This document shows, piece by piece, positions 8,040 through 18,208 of a stretch of DNA of 37,374 nucleotides. Each line of letters starts with the position of its first letter. The first letter of the stretch is position 1. Position numbers and translations under genes: made by a program. Below the pieces are notes generated by a model. That model saw only the letters and a list, made by a program, of their open reading frames with translations, did no database searches and was not told the origin of the DNA. Source of the DNA: JAGVSR01 sp963742405 (GTDB lineage: Bacteria > Pseudomonadota > Alphaproteobacteria > Rhizobiales > Hyphomicrobiaceae); NCBI GenBank assembly GCA_963742405.1, contig CAVUMB010000009.1, forward strand, positions 1 to 37,374. Direction: 5' to 3'.

Positions 8040-9369
8040 ATGCGCCGCATCGTCATTGTCGTCATCGCCGCTATCGTCATCGTCGCCATCGGCGTCTTCG
8101 TCTGGCTCACCCGCGGCCCACTCGCGTTTGCCGGCGGCTCGACGGTCGCGCTCGCCGACTACCACGAGGCCAATCCGACCGGCGTTCCGGCCGAGCTCGC
8201 CAAGGCCGACATCGTCAAGCGCGGCGAATACCTCGCCAAGGCCGCCGACTGCATGGTCTGCCACACCGCGCCGGGCGACGCTGAGCTATGCCGGCGGCCT
8301 CGCTTTCCCGCTGCCGTTCGGCACGCTCTATTCGACCAACATCACCGCCGACAAGGAAACCGGGATCGGCAATTACAGCGACCAGGATTTCCTCAACGCC
8401 GTGCAGCGCGGCATCCGCAAGGACGGCGCGCGGCTTTATCCGGCCATGCCCTACACGTCCTACACCTTCATGACCGACGCCGACGTGCTGGCGATCAAGG
8501 CCTATCTCTTCAGCCTGCCCGCGGTGCCGAAGCAGAACCGGCGCGACACGCTGCAATTTCCCTTTAACCAGCGTTGGGCGATGATCTTCTGGTCATGGGC
8601 GTTCAATCCCGACACGCGCTTTGCGCCGAATACGGCGAAGAGCGCCGAGTGGAACCGGGGCGCCTATATCGCCGAGGCGCTGGCGCATTGCGGCGACTGC
8701 CACACCCCCCGCAATCTCGCCTTTGCGCTGGACAACCGGCGGAAATTCGCCGGCGCCGTCGCCGCCGGTTGGCGTGCCTACGACATCACATCCGACAAAG
8801 GCACGGGCATCGGCGCATGGAGCGACGAGGAGGTCTTCGCCTATCTCGCCAAGGGTCACGCCACGGGCCGCGGCACGGCGTCCGGACCGATGGGCGAGGC
8901 GGTCGATCACAGCTTCAGCCAGATGGAGCCGGCGGATATCCGGGCGCTCGTGACCTATCTGCGCAGCATTCCCGCCGTTGCCTCATCCGAGCCGGCAACG
9001 ATCGCACCGCCGGCGCCTGAATCGCCGAAAGAGGGCGGCGCGGTCGCCGATGCGCTCGGCCGCAAGGTGTTCGAGCAGGCCTGCGTCAGCTGCCATAGCT
9101 GGACCGGCGTCAGCGCGCTCTCGCCCTTCGCCACGATCTCGGGCAGCCGCGCGGTCAATGATCCGACTGCGACCAATGTCGCGCAGATCGTCATTTCCGG
9201 CACGCGACGCTTCACGCCGGGCGCGATGTCGATGCCCGCATTTGGCAGCACTTATTCGGACACCGAGATCGCGGCGGTCGCCAACTACGTCACCGGCCGG
9301 TTTGGCAGTGCCGCGTCCAAGCTCACGGCAAAGGACGTAGCGGATCTGCGCGGCCAGACTGCTCGCTAA
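8040..9369 (+). pseudogene. Membrane-anchored tri-haem cytochrome c, one frameshift
   Basis: N-terminal hydrophobic anchor (MRRIVIVVIAAIVIVAIGVF), then three c-haem sites: CMVCH (residues 71-75) in the first frame, and CGDCH and CVSCH in the +1 frame. One extra G near 8283 separates them; corrected length is 442 residues. It resembles the cytochrome subunit of membrane alcohol dehydrogenases (AdhB-like) that partners periplasmic molybdenum hydroxylases, passing electrons to quinone or a terminal oxidase. The C-terminal domain keeps a Met ligand region (SMPAFGSTYSDTEIAAVANYV). It begins 5 bp after the large subunit stop, so it is translationally close and surely in the same operon. Confidence 0.87.
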
Positions 9370-9404
9370 GCAATGGAAAGCCGATAGAGATGGAGGTCGC
9401 TGAC

Positions 9405-10176
9405 ATGTCTCTCTTTGGTCGATTTCGGGCTTGCTGCACGCAACGTTTGCTCGCGAGTTAGTTTTGTACGCATCGCTCATAGCATCGGCCCCGGTTCGTG
9501 CGGAGGTGAAGTCGGTCGTCCTCGTCCATGGCGCCTTCGCCGACGGTTCGGGATGGAAACCGGTTGCGGACATCCTTCAGCGTCATGGCTATTCAGTTCA
9601 CGTCGTCCAGGAACCCGAGACGTCGTTCGCTGCCGATCTCGCGGCGACGCGCCGCGTTCTCGACAAGGCCAGCCCCTGCGTTCTCGTGGGACACAGTTAT
9701 GCCGGGATGATCATCACCGAGCTGGGGATGCATCCCGATGTGAAGGCGCTCGTCTACGTGGCAGCCTTCCAGCCCGACGTCGGTGAAACCGCCGGCGATC
9801 TGTCCGCCAAGATGCCGGCCGCCAGCAAGGCGGTGGGCCGGTTGGTGATGGCTTTTTAGCGGTCAACGTCGACGCTTTCCCGCAAGACTTCGCCGCGGAC
9901 GCTCCAAAGTCGATTTCGCGCTTTATGGCGATATCGCAGGTGCCGATTACGGCCGAAGCATTCGCCGCGAAGATCACGGTTGCGGCCTGGAAAGAAAAGC
10001 CGAGCTACGCGGTGATCCCGAAACAGGATCGCATGCTCAATCCGGACCTTGAACGCTTCATGGCCAAGCGCGCCAAATCGCAAACGATCGAGTTGTCGGG
10101 CAGCCACGCCGTATTCATTTCGCACGCGCGCGAAGTGGCGGCGCTGATTGAAAAGGCGGCCAAGGCGGCGAAGTGA
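9405..10176 (+). pseudogene. Exported alpha/beta hydrolase (EstC-like), two frameshifts
   Basis: Hydrolase with LVHGAFADGSGWKPV, nucleophile GHSYAGMI and the C-terminal segment ending in ELSGSHAVFISHAREVAALIEKAAKAAK, as in salicylate-esterase/EstC-like proteins. Starting at the ATG at 9405, behind GGAGG, gives an N-terminus MSLFGRFRACCTQRLLAS that joins, after a one-base loss near 9457, a hydrophobic stretch ending in SAPVRA, i.e. a signal peptide. A second loss near 9839 (CCC to CC) joins KAVG to GDGFLAVNVDAFPQDF. Corrected length is 257 residues. It lies 35 bp after the cytochrome gene and probably belongs to the same operon, perhaps hydrolysing an ester or lactone in the periplasm. An uncorrected reading gives two fragments, 9431-9859 and 9925-10176. 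Confidence 0.8.
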
Positions 10177-10210
10177 AAGCAACTTCAAACGCGATAGGCA
10201 GGAGAGCATC

Positions 10211-10907
10211 ATGAGCACATCCACCCAGACCATCACCTCGTCTAGCGGCTACACGACCTCCGCATTTTGGGAACGCTTCTGGCGCCTGAGCGGCATTCAG
10301 TTCGTCGTGTTGTTCATCATTGCTTACGCCATCTACGGGTATCAGCCGCAGATCGGTGCTTCCGCTGACGCCCTCATCGACTTTTATGATGGCCATCGCA
10401 CCTGGGTCTTGGTTGCCACGGTTATTTCCGGTCTCAATCTCCTGAACCTTCTATGGTTCACGGCCGCGCTCAGGACCACCTTGGCAGATGCGGGGCAAGA
10501 TGGTTGGGGCGCGGCCGCGACCGCCGCCAGCGCAGCCTTTGGCGCTCTATATTTTCTGCAAATTAGTATTGGAGCAGCACTCGCGTACTCGATCGCCGGC
10601 TCTCAGAATAGCGCGCTCACATCCAGTCTAAACGACTTCGCTTGGGCTCTCTACGTGCTGACGTCGTTTCCTCGCGCAATGCTGATCATGTCTGGGGCAT
10701 TTGGGCTCTGGCGGGCGCGGTTGATTTCTAACGCCCTCTTTACGGCAGGGGTCGCAGCTGTCGTGCTTGGAATACTGGGCGGCACCACGTGGCTGAGCGG
10801 CGGATTCTGGGCGCCGGATGGCGCCTATTCGCGGTTTGCCTCGCCCGATTCTCCTCCTCCTTTGGGTTTTGATGGTGAGCCGAGATTCTCTTGACCCGCG
10901 GTCCTAA
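10211..10907 (+). pseudogene. Polytopic membrane protein, frameshifted near the 3' end
   Basis: As given, the frame from ATG 10211 (GGAG upstream) ends at 10894 with an un-membrane-like Pro-rich tail. Removing one C from CCC at 10844-10846 instead yields ASPILLLLWVLMVSRDSLDPRS ending at TAA 10905-10907, a clear last transmembrane helix. The restored 231-residue protein has about six hydrophobic segments (e.g. IQFVVLFIIAYAIYGY, VLVATVISGLNLLNLLWF, LFTAGVAAVVLGILGG). No family was recognised. It follows the hydrolase by 34 bp. Confidence 0.68.
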
Positions 10908-10959
10908 TACGCGAGCCGAATGGTGATGCCAGTGCGGCCGCGGACTATGGGGAATTCGA

Positions 10960-12024
10960 ATGGACACAGCGACGACCGAGAACTCGGACAGAAGACGCAC
11001 CAACCAGAACGGCACCACCCGCTGCGGAAGCATCAAAGCGGCCGGCGCCCGATCGTATTCAGTCCATTCTTGTTGGCGTGATCATTGCGGCGGTCGCCAC
11101 GTTGTCGATCTACTACCTCGTACGCGGCCAGCCGCTGCTTGTGCAAGGTGAGGTCGACGCAACGCGGTACGACATTGCGGCGCGTGTCGATGGCCGCGTC
11201 GGCGAGATCCCGGTCGCAGCGCGGTCAGAACGTCGCGGCGGGCGCGGTTCTGGTCCGGATCGACAATCCGGAAACGATCGCCAAACATGAGCAAGAGGTT
11301 GCCGCCAGGGTCGTCGCCGATGCCCAACTCGCCAATATCAATGCGGGCACCCGCGCCGAGGTGATCGCGGCGCGCAAGGCCGCGCTTGAGCGCGCGCAGG
11401 CCGCCTTGGTCCTGGCGCAAAAGACCTACGAGCGTGTGCGTCCCCTCGCGGAACAAGGCAACGCTCCACAGGCGCGGCTCGACCAGGCGACCGATAGCCT
11501 TCATGAAGCCGAGCGCGGCGTCGACCAGGCGAGGTCGGCCTACGAACAGGCCGTCAATGGCTATACGCGCGAGGAGCGACGAGATTGCGGCGGCGAATGT
11601 CGGCAAGGCACTCGCCGACATCAAGGCCGTCCAATCGATCATCGATCAGATGGTCGTCTATGCGCCGGTGGCCTCGCAGGTTTACCAGCGCAACGTGGAG
11701 CCCGGTGAATATGTCTCGCCGGGCGTGCCGCTCATTACTCTGGTCGACCTTAGCGACCTGTGGATCCACTTCGACCTGCGCGAGGACCTGATCAAGACGG
11801 TTAAAGTCGGCGACCGCTTCGACGTCCGCGTTCCTGCCCTTGCCGATCGCCGCATTACTGTCGAGGTCAAGCTGATCGCCACCAAGGGCGAATACGCGAG
11901 CTGGCGTTCCACGCGTGCGACGGGAGATTTCGACCTCCGCACCTTTTCGATCCGCGCCTATCCGGTCGACAAGGTGCCGGAGTTGCGGCCCGGCATGAGC
12001 GCCTATCTGGATTGGCCCAGATGA
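10960..12024 (+). pseudogene. HlyD-family periplasmic adaptor, three frameshifts
   Basis: Membrane fusion protein of a tripartite or ABC exporter: Pro/Ala-rich cytoplasmic leader, one membrane helix (ILVGVIIAAVATLSIYYLV), lipoyl half-motif (EVDATRYDIAARVDGRVGEI), a long alpha-hairpin (EVIAARKAALERAQAALVLAQKTYERV...), and a beta-barrel end (VYAPVASQVYQRNVEPGEYVSPGVPLITL). The frame advances by one base near 10990, 11212 and 11577, so three extra bases in total; corrected length is 353 residues. The stop TGA overlaps the start of the permease gene as ATGA, showing translational coupling. It lies at the head of an adaptor-permease-adaptor set. Confidence 0.82.
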
Positions 12025-14340
12025 AATCGGCCCCGAAGCCGGGCTTTTGGCTCATCGCCAGACGCGAATGGCGCTGGTTGATGCACGATCGAGTGGCCCT
12101 GATCCTGATCTTCGGCGTGCCCTTGTTCGCTTTCATTGCTCTGTCGGCGGCCTTCGGTCATCCGGTCATTCGCGGTCTCGGAGTGGTCGTCGTTGACGAG
12201 GACCGCTCGGAAGCCTCGCGCACCTTCGTGGAGGGGCTGGCGGCCTCGCCCAATCTCAGCGTCGTCGAGCGCTCCGGCAATCTCGCCGCGGCGGCGCGGG
12301 CGATCCGGGCCGGCGACGCGATCGCGGCCGTCTTCGTCCCCGCCAACTTTGAGCGTGACCTCAAAGCGGACCGACGTCCGCAAGTTGCCGCCTTTTACAA
12401 TCAGCAATTCTTGACGGCTGCGGGTGTTGCGATCCTCCGGGCTCAGCGACAGCCTCTCCGCCGCTTCCTCTCGCGTGGCGGAGCGTGCGGCTCCACAGGC
12501 GGCGCGCATCGGCTCGCTCGTTCCGGAAACGATCGCGCTGGTGAATCCAGGGCGTAACTACGCCCAGTTTCTGCTGCGCGCGCTGCTGCCGGTCGTCCTC
12601 CACATCGTCATCGCGATCGCGGCAGGCTACGCGGTCGGCTCTGAGTTCCGGCGGCGCAGTATGCGCGCTTGGCTGCAATGCGCCGGCGGCAATCCGGTTG
12701 TTGCGCTCGCCGGCAAGCTCGCTCCACTGTTTGCGATCTTTTTTGTCATCATGCTGTGCGTGCCTCTGATCCTTGAGGGCATCTTCGGGATTTCGTTCAG
12801 GGGTGACGTGCCGATGATCATCGCTGCCGGAATGCTGCTGATCATCGCCTATCTCGCGCTTGGCGCGCTGCTGCAATTGCTGGTGCGCGACCTGCCGACC
12901 GGGCTTGGCCTGACTGGTCTAATTGTCTCCCCGGCTTTCGGTTTCGCCGGAGTCGGATTCCCGATCCTCGCGATGAATGCCTTTTCGGTGGCGTGGGGCG
13001 CGATCTTGCCGCTGCGCTGGTACATGGCGGTGCTGCTTGGACAGGCGGCGCGCGGGCTACCGCTCCAGGACTCCGCGCTCCCGTTCGCGGCCCTCGCGGG
13101 ACTGGCCGTGCTCTACGTGGGGCTCACGGTCCTTCGTCTGCGTTCAATAGCGCCCGGTATCGGACTCAAGGCACTGCCGCCGGATCCCGTGCCGCCCGCT
13201 GCCGCTCCGCGCAGCATCGGCGAGGCCTTCGCCGCCGAATGGGGGCGCGTCCTCGCACTGCGCGGCCCGTTCGCCGTTCTCATCATAGCGCCGCTGCTTT
13301 ACGGCGTGCTTATTCCACAACCCTACCTTGGCCAGATCCTGCGCAAGATTCCGGTTGCGGTGGTCGATAACGACTTGAGCGATCTAAGCCGACGCATCGT
13401 CCAGACCCTGGACGCTAGCGGGGCAGTCAGCGTGGCGGTGCGCGCCGATACGCTCGCCGAGGCACACGCCGCGGTTGATCGCGGCGAGGCTTTTGCGGTG
13501 ATCGGAATCTCGCCGGATACCGAGCGGGACGTGCTCAAGGGCATGGCTGCTCATATTCCGATTTACGCCGATGCGACCTACCTGTTCGTATTCCGCACCA
13601 CGGGCAGCGGCATCGCGGCCGCGATCAACACGCTCTCTTCCGAGCTTGCCGCGGGCGGTGCGCGCGCCGATGGCAGCCTGGTCAAGGCGACGCTTGCCTC
13701 TGCTAGCCCGACCGACATCCTGCTCCAACCGATCTTCAATCCGGTCGGCGGCTACGCGAGCTACATCGTGCCTGCGGCCCTAATGTTGATCCTGCAGCAG
13801 ACCCTCCTGATCGGCGCCGGGGCACTGAGCGGCCTGGCGATGGCGCAGGCAGCGGGCGGCGCGTTTGCGAATGTGCTTGGCCGCGGTATCGCCCACCTAA
13901 CGATCTCACTCATTCCTCTCGCGCTCTACCTGATCGTGTTGCCGCGCATCTACGGCTTTTCGATACTCGGCAACCCGCTGCAGTTGTTTGCGCTTGCCTC
14001 GGTCTTCGTTTTCACAACGAGCTTCTTGGGCCAGGCGGTCGGCGCGTGGTTCAAGCGCCCGGAGGCGACGACGCTCATCTTCCTGGGGACCAGTCTGCCG
14101 CAGCTTTTTCTCACCGGCTTTGCCTGGCCGCGCGAGGGCATACCCAAGCCGGTGCAGGCCATCGGTTATGTCTTCCCTGTGGATTGGGCGGTCGACGGTA
14201 TCGTGCGCATTGGCCAACTGGGCGCCAGCATTCGGGAGGTCGGCCGCGACTGGGGCGGGCTGTGCGTCCTTGCGCTCGTCTACCTTGCGCTTGCGGTGAT
14301 GTCCGTGGCTGTGAACAGGCGGAGGCGCGCAAATGGCTGA
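12021..14340 (+). pseudogene. Fused double ABC-2 type permease, one frameshift
   Basis: Two ABC2_membrane_3 (YhhJ/YbhR-like) units in one polypeptide. Each unit has an N-terminal helix after WR-rich cytoplasmic residues, a large extracytoplasmic domain (GVVVVDEDRSEASRTFVEGL at about residues 55-75; PVAVVDNDLSDLSRRIVQTL in the second unit), and a C-terminal block of five helices ending in FPVDWAVDG-type motifs. A single extra A at 12432 breaks the frame (GVA-SSGLSDSLSAAS when removed); corrected length is 772 residues. From 12433 on the frame is clean. Such permeases need an ATPase; none is encoded next to it. Flanking HlyD genes overlap both ends (ATGA at 12021; 8 bp at 14333). Role: export of an unknown substrate. 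Confidence 0.85.
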
Positions 14341-15301
14341 CCGCCGGATCGTCGCGCTTGGTGCGGTGCTGATCGCCGCCTGCGCCGCCGTCGGATACGT
14401 CTCGTTGCATTCCACGCCGACGGCGCCGATTGTCGGTATTGTGCGCACAACCGAAATTCGCCTTGCGCCGGAGGTCGGTGGTCAGCTCGCGGCGATCAAG
14501 GTTCACAAGGGCGATACCGTCCATGCCGGCGATGTCGTCGCCGAGCTGTCCGCGGTCGAGCTGATCGCGTCTGCCGGTCAGGCGCGCGCGGCGCTCGACG
14601 CGGCGACCGCCGACCGCGACAATGTCTATGCCGGTGTGCGCGCTGAAAAGGTTGCTGCTCTGGCTGCCGATATCGCCAAGGCAAAGTCGAAGTTGGTCTA
14701 CGCGGAAGCGCAGTTCAGCCGCGCCTCCACCCTGGCGCAAAACGATACCGGCACGCAGCAGACGCTGGATCAAGCCACCAACGACCTCGCGGCGGCGCGG
14801 GCCGACGTCGCCGAAGCCGAGGCCAATCATGCCGCTGCGGTTGCCGGGCCTACCAAAGAGGAGCGCGCCATTGCTGACGCTCAGGTGCGCGCCGTGGCCT
14901 CGGCGCTCGCGGTGATCCAGCGGCACCTAAATAAAACTGTGCTGCGCTCCCCGGTCGACGGCATTGTCAGCGTGGTTGTCGCCGAGGTTGGCGAGAACGT
15001 TCATCCTGGCCAGCCGGTGCTCGCCATTGCGGAGGCGGGCAAGCAGTGGTTGTCGTTCAACGCGCGCGAGGACCTGCTCCGCGGCATAACTGTTGGGTCG
15101 CCAGTCCAAGTCGCGCGTGCCGGTGTATCCGGAACGATACCGGCTGTCGTCACCGAAATGCGGCCGCTCGGCACCTTCGCGACCTGGCAGGCCGAGCGCG
15201 CGGTCGGCGACCATGATCTCAATACGTTGCGGCTGCGTCTCGATCTACCGGACCGTACCGGTGGGCTCGATCCGGGGATGACAGTTTGGATCGCTCGTTG
15301 A
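14333..15301 (+). CDS. HlyD-family periplasmic adaptor (second of the set)
   Basis: 322 residues, intact. N-terminal membrane helix (IVALGAVLIAACAAVGYVSL), lipoyl half-motif (EVGGQLAAIKVHKGDTVHAGDVVAEL), alpha-hairpin (AALDAATADRDNVYAGVRAEKVAALAADIAKAKSKLVYAEAQFSRA...), then the second lipoyl half (KTVLRSPVDGIVSVVVAEVGENVHPGQPVLAI) and beta-barrel. The start overlaps the permease stop by 8 bp, so it is coupled. Having two different adaptors around one double permease suggests a hetero-oligomeric adaptor ring or one adaptor per permease half; this is inference. Confidence 0.9.
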   Translation: MADRRIVALGAVLIAACAAVGYVSLHSTPTAPIVGIVRTTEIRLAPEVGGQLAAIKVHKGDTVHAGDVVAELSAVELIASAGQARAALDAATADRDNVYAGVRAEKVAALAADIAKAKSKLVYAEAQFSRASTLAQNDTGTQQTLDQATNDLAAARADVAEAEANHAAAVAGPTKEERAIADAQVRAVASALAVIQRHLNKTVLRSPVDGIVSVVVAEVGENVHPGQPVLAIAEAGKQWLSFNAREDLLRGITVGSPVQVARAGVSGTIPAVVTEMRPLGTFATWQAERAVGDHDLNTLRLRLDLPDRTGGLDPGMTVWIAR

Positions 15302-15355
15302 TGACCAGGCGTCCGCGCATGCTTCGGTCAATGAACGGCTGACAAGGAGGCCGCG

Positions 15356-16066
15356 ATGTCCCTGCGTTTCGGCATGAGGTGCAAGCAAGGCGGTAAGCAG
15401 ATTGGCACGATTTCCCGAAGACACAGATGCCTGGCATCGCTCGTCACGCTGCTGACACTTGCGGCTGCATCGTGGTCGTCTGCGGTTCGCTCTCAGGATC
15501 TGCACATGATGATCGCCACGACGCTAAAAGAGGACCGATCTCTCAGCAGGAGCACCTCCGCCATGGCTCAAGCGAGCAGCCAAGTCTCTGTCACATCACG
15601 AACGATTGCGGTTGAGCATATCAGACTCGCGTCATCGCGGCCGTTCGCGGAGGTCCGCGACAAACTTGAGGGCATGATACCAAAGCTCGATGCGAGCGTC
15701 GTGGAGACGCTAAGTAGCGGCGATCAGAAACGCGCGAAGGATTACGATGAGAACGGACCAAAGCTATCGATTTTCGGGGAGCGTGATCATGGCGCTTTGT
15801 TGCAGATCGTGGGCAAAAAACGCGGCGCGATTCAATATGAAATAGGCAACCCTCTTACCGCCTCAAAGATGACGCGCCATCAGCTCGCGGCTGCGCTCTA
15901 CGCTCCGCTGCGTGTGGTCCTTTTTGAGGATGAGGAGGGCAGGGCAATATTCGAATACGATAAGCCGTCGTCCTTCTTTGGCCAGTATGGCGATCAGCAA
16001 GTCACCGAGGTAGGCCGCTATCTGGACGCAACCCTCGAAGCTGTCCTGCTCAGGGCTACTGACTAA
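15356..16066 (+). CDS. DUF302 domain protein, probably exported
   Basis: 236 residues. A basic N-terminus and a hydrophobic stretch at about residues 27-47 (CLASLVTLLTLAAASWSSAV) suggest an export signal or anchor. The C-terminal ~110 residues match the DUF302 pattern (GNPLTASKMTRHQLAAALYAPLRVVLFEDEEG, then IEYDKPSS-like FEYDKPSSFF). The function of DUF302 is unknown; the fold is small and binds no recognised cofactor. The start at 15356 has AAGGAGG eight bases upstream, a strong site. It lies 54 bp after the HlyD gene and may share its transcript. Confidence 0.75.
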   Translation: MSLRFGMRCKQGGKQIGTISRRHRCLASLVTLLTLAAASWSSAVRSQDLHMMIATTLKEDRSLSRSTSAMAQASSQVSVTSRTIAVEHIRLASSRPFAEVRDKLEGMIPKLDASVVETLSSGDQKRAKDYDENGPKLSIFGERDHGALLQIVGKKRGAIQYEIGNPLTASKMTRHQLAAALYAPLRVVLFEDEEGRAIFEYDKPSSFFGQYGDQQVTEVGRYLDATLEAVLLRATD

Positions 16067-16124
16067 TGGGCCAATGCTGGCGCCTCCGCGCAAGATGCGT
16101 CTGTCCTGAGATTCGGGGGAGGCA

Positions 16125-16541
16125 ATGAGACGGCGCTCCAGAGTAGGCGGCAAATCAGTCAACAAACTACGCCGCGCGACGGACGGATTGAGCGGCGCCG
16201 ACGCGGTTAAAGCCGACCGTTTGGCGAAGCGCGGACGCGATCTTATTCCTGTTGCGATCCTTGTCGTAGTGCTGTTCACACTTTTGGCCCTGTCGGTGTG
16301 GTTTGCGGGGTACGGCTGGACTCATATCGGCGGCGATCCAGTTCCGAGCTACGCCTATGTTGCCATCGCAGGCGGCGCGGTGGTTTCGATTGTGGTTGGC
16401 GTTGGCCTGATGGCGCTCGTCTTTTACAGCAGTCGACACGGCTATGACGACCTGAGTGGCGGCGAGTTGTCAGCAAAGCCCGTCAATCGGATTCGATCAC
16501 GAAAGCTTACCCAATGGTTCCGCCGGATATTGCACCGTTAG
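16125..16541 (+). CDS. Small membrane protein, two predicted helices
   Basis: 138 residues, no recognised family. A basic N-terminal ~40 residues precede two hydrophobic helices (LIPVAILVVVLFTLLALSVWFAGY and YVAIAGGAVVSIVVGVGLMALVFY); the tail is rich in Arg/Lys. Start at 16125 behind GGGGGAGGC. It is 58 bp downstream of the DUF302 gene. Codon use resembles its neighbours, so it is probably a real gene. Confidence 0.65.
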   Translation: MRRRSRVGGKSVNKLRRATDGLSGADAVKADRLAKRGRDLIPVAILVVVLFTLLALSVWFAGYGWTHIGGDPVPSYAYVAIAGGAVVSIVVGVGLMALVFYSSRHGYDDLSGGELSAKPVNRIRSRKLTQWFRRILHR

Positions 16542-16910
16542 TGGCCTTCTGTGGATTTGCTAGCATTTTCACGCTGCCAACTTGAGGCAGGCAAGAGAGA
16601 GTCGCCGAACATATTGTTATGTCTGCTTCTCTAATCGGCTGGTCTGGGTCAAGCACTTTCAGGCTATCCGCCGCTGCAGTGTCGATGTCGCTCGCGGGCT
16701 CTTGCTTCTCTTCGGAATCGGCGCCAGGGCCCTTCCATCATGGGATTCGAAGACGAGGCGGAACAATCTTTTGGTCGGCCTTGCCGTCTAAGTGACGGTA
16801 GGTCCAAGCAGACATACGAACTCACCTCATCCATCGTCCCGCGAGGGACATCATTCCACCGGTCGGTGGAGCTCAGGTGTTCTCCTATCGCAATTGAACC
16901 CGCGCTGCCG
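16542..16910. other. 369 bp without a supported gene, includes IS110 distal end
   Basis: Short open frames here have no family features or ribosome-binding site and were not accepted. The only structure seen is a perfect palindrome, TCCACCG-GT-CGGTGGA (16855-16870), 41 bp beyond the ancestral stop of the IS110 transposase, possibly part of the element's end. The exact junction of the IS with host DNA could not be located. Confidence 0.4.
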
Positions 16911-17942
16911 TTAAGCCGTTGCGGCTTCCTTGGTCCAGCGGAACTCGGTGCCATCAACCCAGATGCAGTGCATTATGATGGCTAGCCGGCGCGCAAGTGC
17001 CACGATCGCTTTCTATATCCCGCGACGCCTTGCGATCTGCATCGCCCAGGCCTTGAGCCAAGACCATTTAGTCGAGCGCACCAGTAAGATCTGGGCCGCT
17101 TCGTAGAGCATGACCCGCATCATCTCGTCTCCGCAGCGTGATATTCTGCCGCTCCAATCCACCTCGCCCGATTGATACTTGGCACACGTCAGACCAAACA
17201 CCGCCCCGACTGACTTGGACCTACGAAAGCGCGCCGGCACGCCGACGGTGGCACGATAGGTTAGCGATACCACGGGCCCTACACCGGGCGTCGTCATCAA
17301 GCGCCGGCACACCTCATCGTCCCGCACGATAGCGAGCAAGCGGCGGTGCAGGATGCAGAACTGCTCGCGAAGCGTCCGTCGGACAATGAGCAGTGGTTCG
17401 ATCAGCACCGCCAGGTCGGGGAGGTTCTCAACAAGCTCCCTGATGCGGGCTTCGAACTTTACCGTTCTCACCACACCCACCTTGAGGCCGAAGTTACGCA
17501 AGGTGCCGCGCAGGTCGTTGTCGATTGAGATCGCCTTCGACTGCAGCAGCTTGCGATGCGTCAGCAGCATTCGCAGTTTCTGACTGCGTAGCGTCTTCAC
17601 ATGCACGGGGCGGTAAATCCCCGCCCGCATCATCTGCGCCATCCCGCGCGCATCGTTGCGGTCGGTCTTGTTGATCTGTGCCTTCAACACCGCCCGCATG
17701 TGCCGCGTCTCGACACAGATCATTGGCAAGCCCGCTTCGGCGAGAGCGCTGAATAGCCATTGCGACAACGGCCCCGCTTCTAATCCAATCCGCTTGAAGT
17801 GGTAGGCGGGGTTCCCAAGAACCTGCAGCAGAGCGTCAGGCTCGCTCGCTACCTTCACTTCCCGCACGAGCCTGCCTGTGTCATCCACAATGCAGACTCT
17901 CGTCTCCTTGACCGATACGTCCAATCCAGCAAAATGGTCCAT
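16911..17942 (-). pseudogene. IS110-family transposase with in-frame amber stop
   Basis: DEDD-type recombinase: N-terminal RuvC-like domain with D8 (GLDVS), E54 (GLEAG), D93 and D96 (KTDRNDARG), and C-terminal Transposase_20 domain (MTTPGVGPVVSLTYRATVG, SVGAVFGLTCAKYQSGE). Start ATG at 17942 behind AGAAGGAG. Reading stops at TAG 17013-17015, but the same frame then continues with KAIVALARRLAIIMHCIWVDG... to TAA at 16911-16913, the normal family C-terminus. Here one base change has turned a Lys codon of the usual RRRGIKKAIVALARRL motif into a stop, removing 34 residues. The full frame is 343 residues. The copy is probably inactive or impaired. Confidence 0.9.
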
Positions 17943-18208
17943 GCTGCGCTTCTCCTTCTGATGCTTGAGGCCCGTAACCACGGTGACCTCGTTTCACCAT
18001 CAGCCTGAAGCGCAGCACCCAAAATCTTCAGCTATCCACAAGTTCGCAGGCCGATTACCCCATCTTTCGGAATAAGAACAGACATCCCGACTAGCGGCAT
18101 TGATGTCTGAAAGTGACCCAACTCCGACATTCGCAAAGCATCGCATGTTGAGTACGGATGGGCCAAAATCGAAGCCAATGAGCCGGACCAGAAATCGAGG
18201 TGCGGATT
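17943..18208. other. Non-coding segment upstream of the IS110 gene (candidate left end and bridge RNA)
   Basis: 266 bp with no gene between the transposase start and the GFA gene. In IS110-group elements the long non-coding end upstream of the recombinase encodes the bridge RNA; by position this segment, read on the minus strand, is where it would be. No fold or boundary could be confirmed by eye, and part may be host DNA. Confidence 0.3.

Noticed and set aside
5625..12432. Programmed ribosomal frameshifting as the cause of the breaks
   Set aside because: Breaks occur in unrelated genes, in both directions and without a shared slippery sequence or downstream structure; errors or recent mutations explain them better.
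14111..14926. 271-codon minus-strand frame across the permease/HlyD junction
   Set aside because: Overlaps two certain genes on the other strand and looks like low-complexity shadow sequence.
16582..16791. 69-codon plus-strand frame in the gap before the IS110 element
   Set aside because: No ribosome site, no family features, and unlike its neighbours in composition.
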